A stretch of 64,000 nt of DNA from Streptomyces achromogenes (GTDB lineage: Bacteria > Actinomycetota > Actinomycetes > Streptomycetales > Streptomycetaceae). The stretch spans positions 8,742,001-8,806,000 of the forward strand of contig NZ_JAUSYH010000001.1 of assembly GCF_030816715.1 (NCBI RefSeq), read 5' to 3'. Shown piece after piece: positions 50,432-57,796 of the stretch; the stretch's first letter is position 1; each line of letters starts with the position of its first letter. A model generated the notes under the pieces. That model saw only the letters and a program-made list of their open reading frames with translations. It was not told the DNA's origin and searched no databases. The position numbers and the translations under genes are program-made.

Positions 50432-50860
50432 GTGGAGTACCGCATCGACAGGCGGAGCGGTGTCCCCGCCTTCCAGCAGATCGTGCAGCAGACCAAGCAG
50501 GCCCTGCGGCTGGGCGTACTGGTGCCGGGTGACCGGCTGCCCACCGCGAAGGACGTCGCCGAGACGAGCGCGGTCAATCCGAACACCACTCTCAAGGCGT
50601 ACCGCGAGCTGGAGCGCGAGGGTCTGGTCGAACCGCGACCGGGCCTGGGCACCTTCGTGCGCCGCACGCTGGGCCGCGCCGAGACGGGCACCGACTCGCC
50701 GCTGTACGGGGAGCTGGTGGCGTGGATGGCGAAGGCGGCCGGGGCCGGTCTGGAGCAGGAGGACGTCGCCGCGCTGGTCGCGGCGGCGCTGGAAAGGCAG
50801 TACGCCCCCGGGACCAAGGCGGTCACGGGGGCCAGGACAACGAGGAGCACAGGTGAGTGA
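50432..50860 (+). CDS. GntR-family regulator, YtrA type
   Basis: A 142-residue protein; GTG 50432 (VEYRIDRRSGVPAFQQIVQQ) is preferred since it stands 9 bases past GGAGGGG, though GTG 50423 and 50426 are in frame. The winged helix (LGVLVPGDRLPTAKDVAETS, AVNPNTTLKAYRELEREGLV, EPRPGLGTFV) is followed by only about 55 helical residues, typical of the YtrA subgroup, which has no large ligand domain. These repress ABC exporter operons induced by envelope stress or antibiotics. The next two genes are such an exporter and overlap in sequence. The inverted repeat upstream is its probable operator. Confidence 0.93.
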   Translation: MEYRIDRRSGVPAFQQIVQQTKQALRLGVLVPGDRLPTAKDVAETSAVNPNTTLKAYRELEREGLVEPRPGLGTFVRRTLGRAETGTDSPLYGELVAWMAKAAGAGLEQEDVAALVAAALERQYAPGTKAVTGARTTRSTGE

Positions 50861-51797
50861 CGTCATGTACGCGGGGGAGCCGGCGCTCGAGGCGCACGGG
50901 CTGGGGATGCGCTACCGGCGGGGCTGGGCGCTGCGGGACTGCACCTTCCGGCTTCCGGCGGGCAGGATCTGCGGGCTCGTCGGCCCCAACGGGGCGGGCA
51001 AGACCACGCTGCTGAACCTTGCGGCCCATGTCCTGAAGCCGACGCGGGGCTCGCTCAGTCTGTTCGGTGAGGCGCCGGGCGCGGTGGAGTCCGGTCGGCG
51101 TACGGCCTTCCTCGCGCAGGAGAAGCCGCTGTTCCGTCGCTTCACCGTGGCGGAGACCCTGCGGATGGGGCGGGAGCTGAACCCCGGCTGGGACCAGCGC
51201 GCCGCCGAGGACATCGTCCGCGCGGGCAACGTGCCCTTCGACGCGAAGATCGGCACCCTCTCCGGCGGCCAGCGCACCCGCGTCGCCGTCGCCCTGGCCT
51301 TCGGAAAGCGCCCTGACCTGCTGCTGCTCGACGAGCCGATGTCGGACCTCGATCCGGTCGTGCGCCACGAACTCATGGGCACCCTCCTCGCCGAGGCGGG
51401 CGAGCGCGGCACCACCGTGCTGATGTCCACCCACGTCCTCGCCGAACTCGACAACGTGTGCGACTTCCTCGTCGTCGTCTCCGGCGGCGGAGTGCGCCTT
51501 GCCGGTGACGTGGACGACCTGATGACCGTGCACACCGTGGTCACCGGGGCCCGGGAGGGCGAGGGCCTGCCCGCCGACCTCGGGTACCACACCCTGGTCG
51601 AGTCCCGGACCAGCGGTCGGCAGTTCACCGCGCTCATCCGCCCGGAGGGCCCGGTCACCGGCCCCTGGGAGGTGGCCGCCCCGAGCATGGAGGAACTCCT
51701 GCTCGCTTATCTCCGCTCCCCCGACGCGCCACCGCTGATCACCCCCACCGCCCAGGTCCAGGGTCAGGCGTTCGGCACCGGGACGGTGGCGGCATGA
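50853..51797 (+). CDS. ABC transporter ATPase of the YtrA-type operon
   Basis: A 314-residue protein from GTG 50853 (VSDVMYAGEPALEAHGLGMR), overlapping the GntR gene by 8 bases behind GAGGAG. Walker A is LVGPNGAGKTTLLNLAAHV, the Q-loop AFLAQEKPLFRRFTVAET, the signature TLSGGQRTRVAVALAFGKRP, Walker B DLLLLDEPMSDLDP, and the switch His is in LMSTHVLAELDNV. About 90 C-terminal residues form an extra domain seen in drug or peptide exporters. It energises the membrane partner encoded next. Confidence 0.95.
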   Translation: MSDVMYAGEPALEAHGLGMRYRRGWALRDCTFRLPAGRICGLVGPNGAGKTTLLNLAAHVLKPTRGSLSLFGEAPGAVESGRRTAFLAQEKPLFRRFTVAETLRMGRELNPGWDQRAAEDIVRAGNVPFDAKIGTLSGGQRTRVAVALAFGKRPDLLLLDEPMSDLDPVVRHELMGTLLAEAGERGTTVLMSTHVLAELDNVCDFLVVVSGGGVRLAGDVDDLMTVHTVVTGAREGEGLPADLGYHTLVESRTSGRQFTALIRPEGPVTGPWEVAAPSMEELLLAYLRSPDAPPLITPTAQVQGQAFGTGTVAA

Positions 51798-52888
51798 GCA
51801 CCTTCACCCGCCCCCCGACCGACGGCGAGAACAGGACGACGAACGAGACGATGAACGGCACCATGAACGCAACCAAGAACGGACCCAGGCACGGCGCCCG
51901 GAACGCGACCACCACGCAGGCCACCCGGCGGCCCCGCCTGAGTGGTATGACCTGGCTGGTCTGGCGCCAGCACCGGGCCGCGTTCTGGACCATGATCGCC
52001 GCCACCGTGCTTTGCGTGGCCTGGATGGTCTACCAGCGCGGCCAGATGATGGACTTCCTCGGCGCCTACGGCTTTCCCGCCAAGAACCTCGACGACGCGG
52101 AAAAGGAGTTCAAGCCGTACATCGGCGCGTTCACTACCGTCACCACGGGTCTCACGGCGATACCCGTCATGCTCGGTGTCCTCCTCGGCGCCCCGCTGCT
52201 CGCGGGCGACCTGGAGAACGGCACGGCCAAGCTGATCGCCGCCCAGTCCGTGAGCCGCAACCGCTGGCTCGCCACGAAGCTGGCGCTGGCCGGGCTGGTG
52301 GTGACGGTGACCACGGTCACGCTGTCGGCTGTGTTCGCCTGGTGGTGGAGCCCCATCAAGCTCCACTACGCGGACATCGACTGGGCCTCCCGGGAGTTCT
52401 TCAACACCACGGGTCCGGTGCCCGTCGCCCTCTCCCTCCTCTCCGTGTTCGGCGGGGTGCTGATCGGTGTGATCCTGCGCCGCACGCTGGCGGCCATGGT
52501 CGTGACCCTCGGATTCACCGTCGCCCTCCAGGCCGTCTGGGGCTACTTCAAGCTGTCGCTCGGCGACATCGTCACAGCCACCAGCAAGCCGGTCAGTCCC
52601 GGCACTACGATCACCTTCCCCTCGGTGCCCCGCACCGCACACTGGCTCGACACCTCGTATGTCAGCGGCAGCGGGAAACGGTTCGACTTGACCACGTGTG
52701 CGGACACGCTGTCGGAGGAGGCGACCACGTCGTGCATGAAGAAGGCGGACATCGTCGGCGCGTCGGTGGATTACCTCCCCATCTCGCAGATGAGCGGTAT
52801 GCAGTGGCTCGGGGCGTCGATTCTGTTCGCCCTGACGGTCGGCATCGTGGCCTTCCTCTTCATCTGGGGTCGCAAGCGCCTCGTCTGA
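51794..52888 (+). CDS. ABC transporter membrane subunit of the YtrA-type operon
   Basis: A 364-residue protein starting at ATG 51794, overlapping the ATPase stop by 4 bases. A hydrophilic, Asn/Thr-rich tail of about 50 residues precedes SGMTWLVWRQHRAAFWTMIA, the usual opening of these permeases. Six membrane helices follow (about 65-80, 118-140, 172-192, 215-235, 240-258, 340-358). The extracellular loop at 270-330 has two Cys (LTTCADTLSEEATTSCMKK) that may pair. Together with the ATPase it probably exports a toxic compound or remodels the envelope. Confidence 0.9.
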   Translation: MSTFTRPPTDGENRTTNETMNGTMNATKNGPRHGARNATTTQATRRPRLSGMTWLVWRQHRAAFWTMIAATVLCVAWMVYQRGQMMDFLGAYGFPAKNLDDAEKEFKPYIGAFTTVTTGLTAIPVMLGVLLGAPLLAGDLENGTAKLIAAQSVSRNRWLATKLALAGLVVTVTTVTLSAVFAWWWSPIKLHYADIDWASREFFNTTGPVPVALSLLSVFGGVLIGVILRRTLAAMVVTLGFTVALQAVWGYFKLSLGDIVTATSKPVSPGTTITFPSVPRTAHWLDTSYVSGSGKRFDLTTCADTLSEEATTSCMKKADIVGASVDYLPISQMSGMQWLGASILFALTVGIVAFLFIWGRKRLV

Positions 52889-53533
52889 GAAGCCGTTCGC
52901 GCCCCCGCAGGGCCCTCGCTCTCCACGATCCCCGGTGCTCTCGTCCCCTCTGACGTAACGCCTTCCGAAATACGGAGCGCCTGTCGTGGGCTCGACACCG
53001 GGGCAACGTGGCTGAGTGGCCACCGAGGCAGAGCAGACGCGCTGCTCGCTGAAGGATGTCGGACGCTCGAGCGAGCGGGATTCGACCTGGCCCCCATCCG
53101 GCGGCGACACCGATGGACTGCGGGGGCGCTGCCAGGCGGACGCTGTCGTCGTGAGCTGGGAACCCGGCCCAGGTCTCGACCCGGGACGCCATGCCGGAGT
53201 GCAGAGCGGGTTCTGTCCACTGGACCGCTGTCCACCGTGCCTTGGCAAGATCCTTCGAGATCAGCGGCAACAGCCCCAATTCTTCCAGCACAAGGTCGAA
53301 CAGCTGGCGGGCGTGGGGATACTCACCCACGCGACGCCAGCCGGCAGGGACAGTGGGGGAGTCTCAACGTCAGCCATCAGGGCGTCCAGGCCCAACTGCG
53401 ATCGCCTGCGGGCCCTGCCGGTAGCGGGGGCTGACCCTACTGCCGATCATGAGGGCAGCCGGATGGCGGAGAGAACGCGATGTCGGCGACCGTGGTGCTG
53501 TCCGAGCAAGTCGCCTACAGAGAAGGCAGGATC
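52889..53533. other. mostly non-coding; one unrecognised leftward frame
   Basis: On the minus strand from GTG 53330, VGEYPHARQLFDLVLEELGL then LPLISKDLAKARWTAVQW reads like real protein for some 80 codons with fairly high wobble GC, then becomes disordered. It matches nothing I know and may be a remnant. No other feature stands out before the S41 protease. Confidence 0.35.
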
Positions 53534-54925
53534 GTGCGTTTCGCCACGGCTACCGCCGCCACCGCCACCGTCACTGCCCTGGCCCTCGCCGGCCCAGCCG
53601 CGCCGGCTGCCACTGCCCACCAGCAGGGCCCCGACGGAATCTGGCGCATGGACGGCTACGGCACATTGCTGTTGATCCGGAACGGCATCTTCCAGGAGTA
53701 CCAGACCACCGCCGTCAGCTGCCTCAAGGGCGATTCCGCGCAGCGGACCGGTCCCGGCACCTACACCATGCCCGACGGCACTGTCCTCACCGTGCGCACC
53801 CCCGCAGGCCGCGACCGCGGGTCCCTGCGGGTGGACGGCTCCGTCGGCGACCGGAACCTGCGCCGGATCCCGGAGTTGCCCGACGCCTGCACGCGTCCGG
53901 CCCCCCTGGGGCCGCTCGCTGCCTTCGACGTCTTCTGGCATTCCTTCGAGGAGAACTACCCCTTCTTTTCCGCCAAGGGCATCGACTGGCACGCCGTACG
54001 CGACCGATACCGGCCCCGGGTACACGCCGGGACGACGAGGGACGAGCTCTACGCCGTGTTCAGCGAGATGGTCGAGCCGCTCTACGACGCCCACGTCGCC
54101 GTCCAGGACGGCGATCGGGTCTTCGCACAGGTGCGCCCCGGCACCGTCATGCCCACCGAGGAGTTGGACACCAAGGTCAAGACGTTCATCGTGGCGCGCG
54201 ACCTCAAGGACGCCCGGAACCTCCAGGACTTCGCCAGCGGGCGGATCACCTACGCAGACCTCCCCGGCTGGCAGGGCTATCTGCGGATCTCCGGCTTCGG
54301 CGGATACGCGGACGACGGCGCCCCCTACGCCGCCCAGCTGGCCGAACTCGACAGGACGCTGGACACGGTCCTCAGCCAGGAGCGCACCCAGCGCCTGAAG
54401 GGCCTGGTCATCGACGTGCGGATCAATGGCGGCGGCTTCGACGCCCTGGGAATCCACATCGCCGAGCGCCTCACCGACACGTCCTACCTCGCCTATTCCA
54501 AACGGGCCCGCAACAACCCGGCCGACCCCACCCGGCACACCCGCCCCCAGCGCGCGTACGTCACGCCCGCCCAGGGCCCCCGTTACACCGGGCCGGTCGC
54601 CGTGCTGACCGGCGGCTCGACCGTCAGCGCGGGGGAGACCTTCACCCAGGCCCTCATGGACCGGCCCGGCAGGATGGTCCGGATCGGGCAGCCCACACAG
54701 GGCGTCTTCTCGGACGTCATGCCGCGCAAGCTCCCCAACGGCATGTCGGCCTGGCTGCCGAACGAGGAGTTCCTGACCCGGTCGGCAAGGACCTTCGACG
54801 GCACGGGCATTCCGCCGCACCTCACTGAGCCGGTCTTCACGAAGGAGGAGTTCGACAAGAAGAGGGACTCGGCCTTCGACAGGGCACTGAACGTCCTGCG
54901 GAACCACGGCGGTGCCACGGGCTGA
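53534..54925 (+). CDS. secreted S41-family (C-terminal processing) peptidase
   Basis: A 463-residue protein; GTG 53534 (VRFATATAATATVTALALAG) is preferred because it follows AAGGCAGGA and starts the signal peptide, whereas the frame to 53480 adds 18 residues without function. After the signal an N-terminal beta domain (GIWRMDGYGTLLLIRNGIFQ) precedes the S41 core: FDVFWHSFEENYPFFSAKGI, GLVIDVRINGGGFDALGIHI, and VAVLTGGSTVSAGETFTQAL with the nucleophile Ser in VSAGE. The Lys partner is probably in TQGVFSDVMPRKLPNGM. No PDZ domain is evident, as in tricorn- and IRBP-like members. Substrate unknown. Confidence 0.9.
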   Translation: MRFATATAATATVTALALAGPAAPAATAHQQGPDGIWRMDGYGTLLLIRNGIFQEYQTTAVSCLKGDSAQRTGPGTYTMPDGTVLTVRTPAGRDRGSLRVDGSVGDRNLRRIPELPDACTRPAPLGPLAAFDVFWHSFEENYPFFSAKGIDWHAVRDRYRPRVHAGTTRDELYAVFSEMVEPLYDAHVAVQDGDRVFAQVRPGTVMPTEELDTKVKTFIVARDLKDARNLQDFASGRITYADLPGWQGYLRISGFGGYADDGAPYAAQLAELDRTLDTVLSQERTQRLKGLVIDVRINGGGFDALGIHIAERLTDTSYLAYSKRARNNPADPTRHTRPQRAYVTPAQGPRYTGPVAVLTGGSTVSAGETFTQALMDRPGRMVRIGQPTQGVFSDVMPRKLPNGMSAWLPNEEFLTRSARTFDGTGIPPHLTEPVFTKEEFDKKRDSAFDRALNVLRNHGGATG

Positions 54926-54927
54926 CG

Positions 54928-54966
54928 CGGCAACAGCGGGCCGGGGGACGACCCGCCGCGTTGCCG
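54928..54966. terminator. hairpin after the S41 peptidase gene
   Basis: CGGCAAC (54928-54934) pairs with GTTGCCG (54960-54966), and within it GCGGG pairs with CCCGC. It starts 3 bases past the stop codon. A T-tract is lacking. Confidence 0.55.
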
Positions 54967-54969
54967 GCG

Positions 54970-55203
54970 GCGCCGTGCGAAATACCTGGCCGCCTTGCGC
55001 GGGATCTCGCGTTCTTCCTCCAGTTCACGGAGCTTCTTGCGTAGAGCGGCATTCTCCGCCTCCGGCGGCGTGGGCGGATCGGCGGGTGCCTCGGCCCGGC
55101 CTCCCCGCGGCCGGCTCGAGCCAACTGCCCGGACCGAGTTCCGCAGGGTCTCGGAATTGATCCCCAGGACCCAGTGTCTCGTCTGTCCAAGATCAGGGGT
55201 CAA
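54970..55203 (-). pseudogene. IS3-family OrfA transposase, remnant
   Basis: Leftward, LGINSETLRNSVRAVGSSRP, then EAENAALRKKLRELEEEREI and PRKAARYFA match the IS3 OrfA second helix-turn-helix and its leucine-zipper end (LGINxETLRNWVR ... ALRKKVRELEEEREILRKAAKYFA). The start is distorted and the ending GETRW is replaced by Arg-rich sequence. No OrfB remains. It abuts a dioxygenase relic on its right side. Confidence 0.75.
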
Positions 55204-55204
55204 G

Positions 55205-55390
55205 GCCCGCCTTCGTCCGGGGCGACGAACTGCTCGACTCCGACACGGACTTCGGCGTCAAGGAGACCCTGGTCAAGAACTTCACCGGCATCCGGCGGGC
55301 ACTCCGACGCCGCACCGGCGGGTCGTCGAGGGCACCTGGACACAGGTCCGCTTCGACATCGTCCTCGACCCGCCGACGGTCGAGGGACGA
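55205..55390 (+). pseudogene. intradiol ring-cleavage dioxygenase, C-terminal remnant
   Basis: Rightward, AFVRGDELLDSDTDFGVKET and LVKNFT, then in another frame AGTPTPHRRVVEGTWTQVRF and DIVLDPP match the last 60 residues of catechol/hydroxyquinol 1,2-dioxygenases (VxGDxLLDSDxVFGVKxSLVxDF ... WxxVRFDxVL). The iron ligands and most of the enzyme are gone; the IS3 relic sits at the break. From 55390 to 55634 nothing is recognisable. Confidence 0.65.
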
Positions 55391-55634
55391 CGACCAATTC
55401 CCGGAGCTGACCGCGGAGACGGGCCGGGCCGGGCCGACGCCCGGTACCGAACGTGGACGCCTCGCGTGGTGCGCGCGAGGCATTCACGTCGAGGCGACGG
55501 GCAGGGCCACGTCAGCGACCCGCCCGGCTCCCGGCTTCGGAAGGGATCATCCGCCCGTCATGTCCGGCCCGCGTGTGAGGCCTGCGCCGGCGAGAGCGGC
55601 CTGGGGCGGTTGCAGACAGAGCACGTCCGGACGG

Positions 55635-57134
55635 TCACGACATCGTCCACTGCTGGCCGGCCGCGTTGGCGCCGGTCAGTTGGACGACGCCGGCGCCCGC
55701 CGTGGTGGAGGTGGAGTCCACGCCGATGGTCAGTCCACTGTTGACGTTGACGAGCATGAACTTGGTGCCGGTCAGGCTGCCTACGAGATCGGCAGCGAAC
55801 TGCTGGTTGGTGCCGCCGTTGCAGGTCCACTGCTGCAGTTGGACGTTCTCCGCGGTGGACCTGCTCGGGACGTCCAGGCACAGACCGCTCTTCACGCTCT
55901 TGAGGGTGAAGATGTTGTCCGCGACCCGGTTCAGCGTCCACTTCTGGTTGTCGCCGCCGTTGGACTGCCACTGGATGATCTTGGCGCCGGTCGCGGTGGA
56001 ACCGCTCGCGACGTCCATCAGCAGGGAGCTGCCCGCGTTGGTGAGCGTGTGCACCGCGTTGGTGGGCACACCGGAGTCGGGCGTCCAGGTGCCCGCCGAC
56101 GCGTCGAGGGACCAGGTGGGGTACTGGCCGAGGTTCACCGTCGTGCCCCTGATGGTCAGCGGAAGCCAGATCAGCTTCGACTCGCCCAGGTTGCCTGGAT
56201 CCCAGCGGTCGCCGGCGTAGATGTAGGTGGTGCCGGAGGTGCCCTGGACGGTGATGACGTTCGCCGTCTGGCTGCCGTAGGTGCGGGTGCCGGGAGCGGC
56301 GAAGTTGCGGAACGCCGACCACGGTCCGCTCAGTGAGGTGGCGGTCGCGTAGATGTTGTCGTTCAGGCTCCAGCCCGTCAGGTGGGAGCCGAAGACGTAG
56401 TACCTGCCGTCGACCTTCACCATGGCGGGCGACTCGACGCTGCCGCCGCTGCCACCGCTGCCCAGGGTCGTCACCAGGCTGCCGACGGAGAGGTAGTCGG
56501 CGGAGAGCTGGTAGACGCGCAGGCCGTTGTTGCGGTCCTCGCTCATCAGATAGCCGGTGCCGTCGGTGTCCTGGAACAGGCCGATGTCACGGCTGAGGTT
56601 GCCCATCGGCCGGAAGCTGCCCCGGTAGGTGTACGGGCCGCAGGGGGTGCTGCTGGTCGCCACACCGACCCTGGCGTCGGAGTAGTTCCTGCTGTCGATG
56701 TGCATGTACATCACGTACGTGCTGGTCGACGCGTTGTAGATGACCTTCGGCCGCTCCACGACCCGGTCCGGTCCCAGGTCGCCGCTGCTCTGCCTGCTCA
56801 GGGCCTGGCCCTGGTAGGTCCAGTTGGCGAGGTCGGTCGAGGTGTAGCAGGGGATGTCCTGGAAAGACGTGTCCGTCGACGCCTCACCGGTCTTGTCCTC
56901 GCCGAAGCCGTACCAGATGGAGCCGACCCTGACGATGCCCAGCCCGTGCAGCTGGAGGGTGTTGCCGTTCTGGTCGGTCCTGGTGGCGCCCAGGGTGAAC
57001 GAGACGGTGGCGGCGTGGGCGGTCGCGGCGGGCAACAGCAGAGCCGCGAGGCATCCGATCAGCGTGAGGAACGCGGCGGTGACCGTGTGGCACCGGCCGT
57101 GCGGGGGTCTGTGGTGGGGTGCTCGATTCGGCAT
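55635..57134 (-). CDS. secreted GH43 enzyme with CBM13, exo-beta-1,3-galactanase-like
   Basis: A 499-residue protein starting MPNRAPHHRPPHGRCHTVTA, with a hydrophobic signal (AFLTLIGCLAALLLPAATAH) cleaved near residue 42. The five-bladed propeller reads TDQNGNTLQLHGLGIVRVGS, WYGFGEDKTGE, VVERPKVIYNASTSTYVMYM, FQDTDGTGYLMSEDRNNGLR and SVESPAMVKVDGRYYVFGSH. This matches GH43 subfamily 24, whose members lack the usual base Asp and release galactose from beta-1,3-galactan in arabinogalactan proteins. Residues about 355-499 are a ricin-type CBM13 trefoil with QxW repeats (KIIQWQSNGGDNQKWTLNRV, VQLQQWTCNGGTNQQF). A 20-bp palindrome covers the upstream region. Confidence 0.9.
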   Translation of the reverse strand: MPNRAPHHRPPHGRCHTVTAAFLTLIGCLAALLLPAATAHAATVSFTLGATRTDQNGNTLQLHGLGIVRVGSIWYGFGEDKTGEASTDTSFQDIPCYTSTDLANWTYQGQALSRQSSGDLGPDRVVERPKVIYNASTSTYVMYMHIDSRNYSDARVGVATSSTPCGPYTYRGSFRPMGNLSRDIGLFQDTDGTGYLMSEDRNNGLRVYQLSADYLSVGSLVTTLGSGGSGGSVESPAMVKVDGRYYVFGSHLTGWSLNDNIYATATSLSGPWSAFRNFAAPGTRTYGSQTANVITVQGTSGTTYIYAGDRWDPGNLGESKLIWLPLTIRGTTVNLGQYPTWSLDASAGTWTPDSGVPTNAVHTLTNAGSSLLMDVASGSTATGAKIIQWQSNGGDNQKWTLNRVADNIFTLKSVKSGLCLDVPSRSTAENVQLQQWTCNGGTNQQFAADLVGSLTGTKFMLVNVNSGLTIGVDSTSTTAGAGVVQLTGANAAGQQWTMS

Positions 57135-57160
57135 GCTCTGCCTCTCCTGAGAGGTTCTGA

Positions 57161-57180
57161 CATGACGTCATGACGTCATG
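57161..57180. promoter_or_regulatory. 20-bp palindrome (tandem TGACGTCA) before the GH43/CBM13 gene
   Basis: CATGACGTCATGACGTCATG is a perfect palindrome built of two adjacent TGACGTCA octamers. It lies 27 bases upstream of the start codon, between the ribosome site and the likely promoter, an ideal repressor site. The cognate regulator is unknown. Confidence 0.8.
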
Positions 57181-57796
57181 ACGCAGCGCCAGGAACAGGA
57201 CCACGTGTCCGGCCGCAGCGAGGCCGGTCGGCTGTGCGGGCCGTGGCACACGGTGTGGGTGCTTGGCGGCACGTTCGACAGGGGCGGGGCCGCGAAGGGT
57301 GGCACACGCGGCAGTACGGAAGGGGGGATGGGATGTCCGTCGATCATGACAGCGGCAGGTGCGCTGTGATGTCAAGAGAAAGTGATTGGTTTTGTTTGCG
57401 ATGAGGGAAGCGGCCCGGCCTCGCGGTACGGCCCCCCGACGGCTTCGCACGGGATGACCACGGGGTATTTCGAAGGGGCGCGGTCCAGCGTGCGGGTCGG
57501 GTCGTTGTCCGGTTTCGGGTGCCGTTGGTGGGCAATGGCGTCTTCGGGCGGGCCGGTTGCAGGGCTGGGGCGCGTCACGCAGGTCGAAGCCGGGGGCGTC
57601 GAGAGGTGCTCGGCCGAGCGCCGGGATGCGCGCCGCAGGAACTGTTGACCTTTCCCCCGCCCTGACGTACAACTGCCGAAGCGTTGAAAACCGTTTATTA
57701 CTGTTCGGTTGTGTTAGGGCGTGCGGGCAAGTGGCCATCCGAAACATCCGATGTCCTGGTCCGGCGCGGATCCACTCGATGGAGGGGTGCACTGCC
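57181..57796. other. 616-base divergent intergenic region
   Basis: Between the GH43/CBM13 gene (leftward) and the GH97 gene (rightward). No gene seen. It carries the TGACGTCA palindrome at its left edge and, near the right, a LacI-type box (next entry). The GGAGGGG at 57781-57787 is the GH97 ribosome site. Confidence 0.6.
57687..57698. promoter_or_regulatory. LacI-type operator before the GH97 gene
   Basis: AAAACCGTTTAT, within TTGAAAACCGTTTATTA, shares the GAAA...CCGTTT pattern of the site at 40810-40822. It lies about 100 bases upstream of the GH97 start, near where the promoter should be. Confidence 0.6.
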
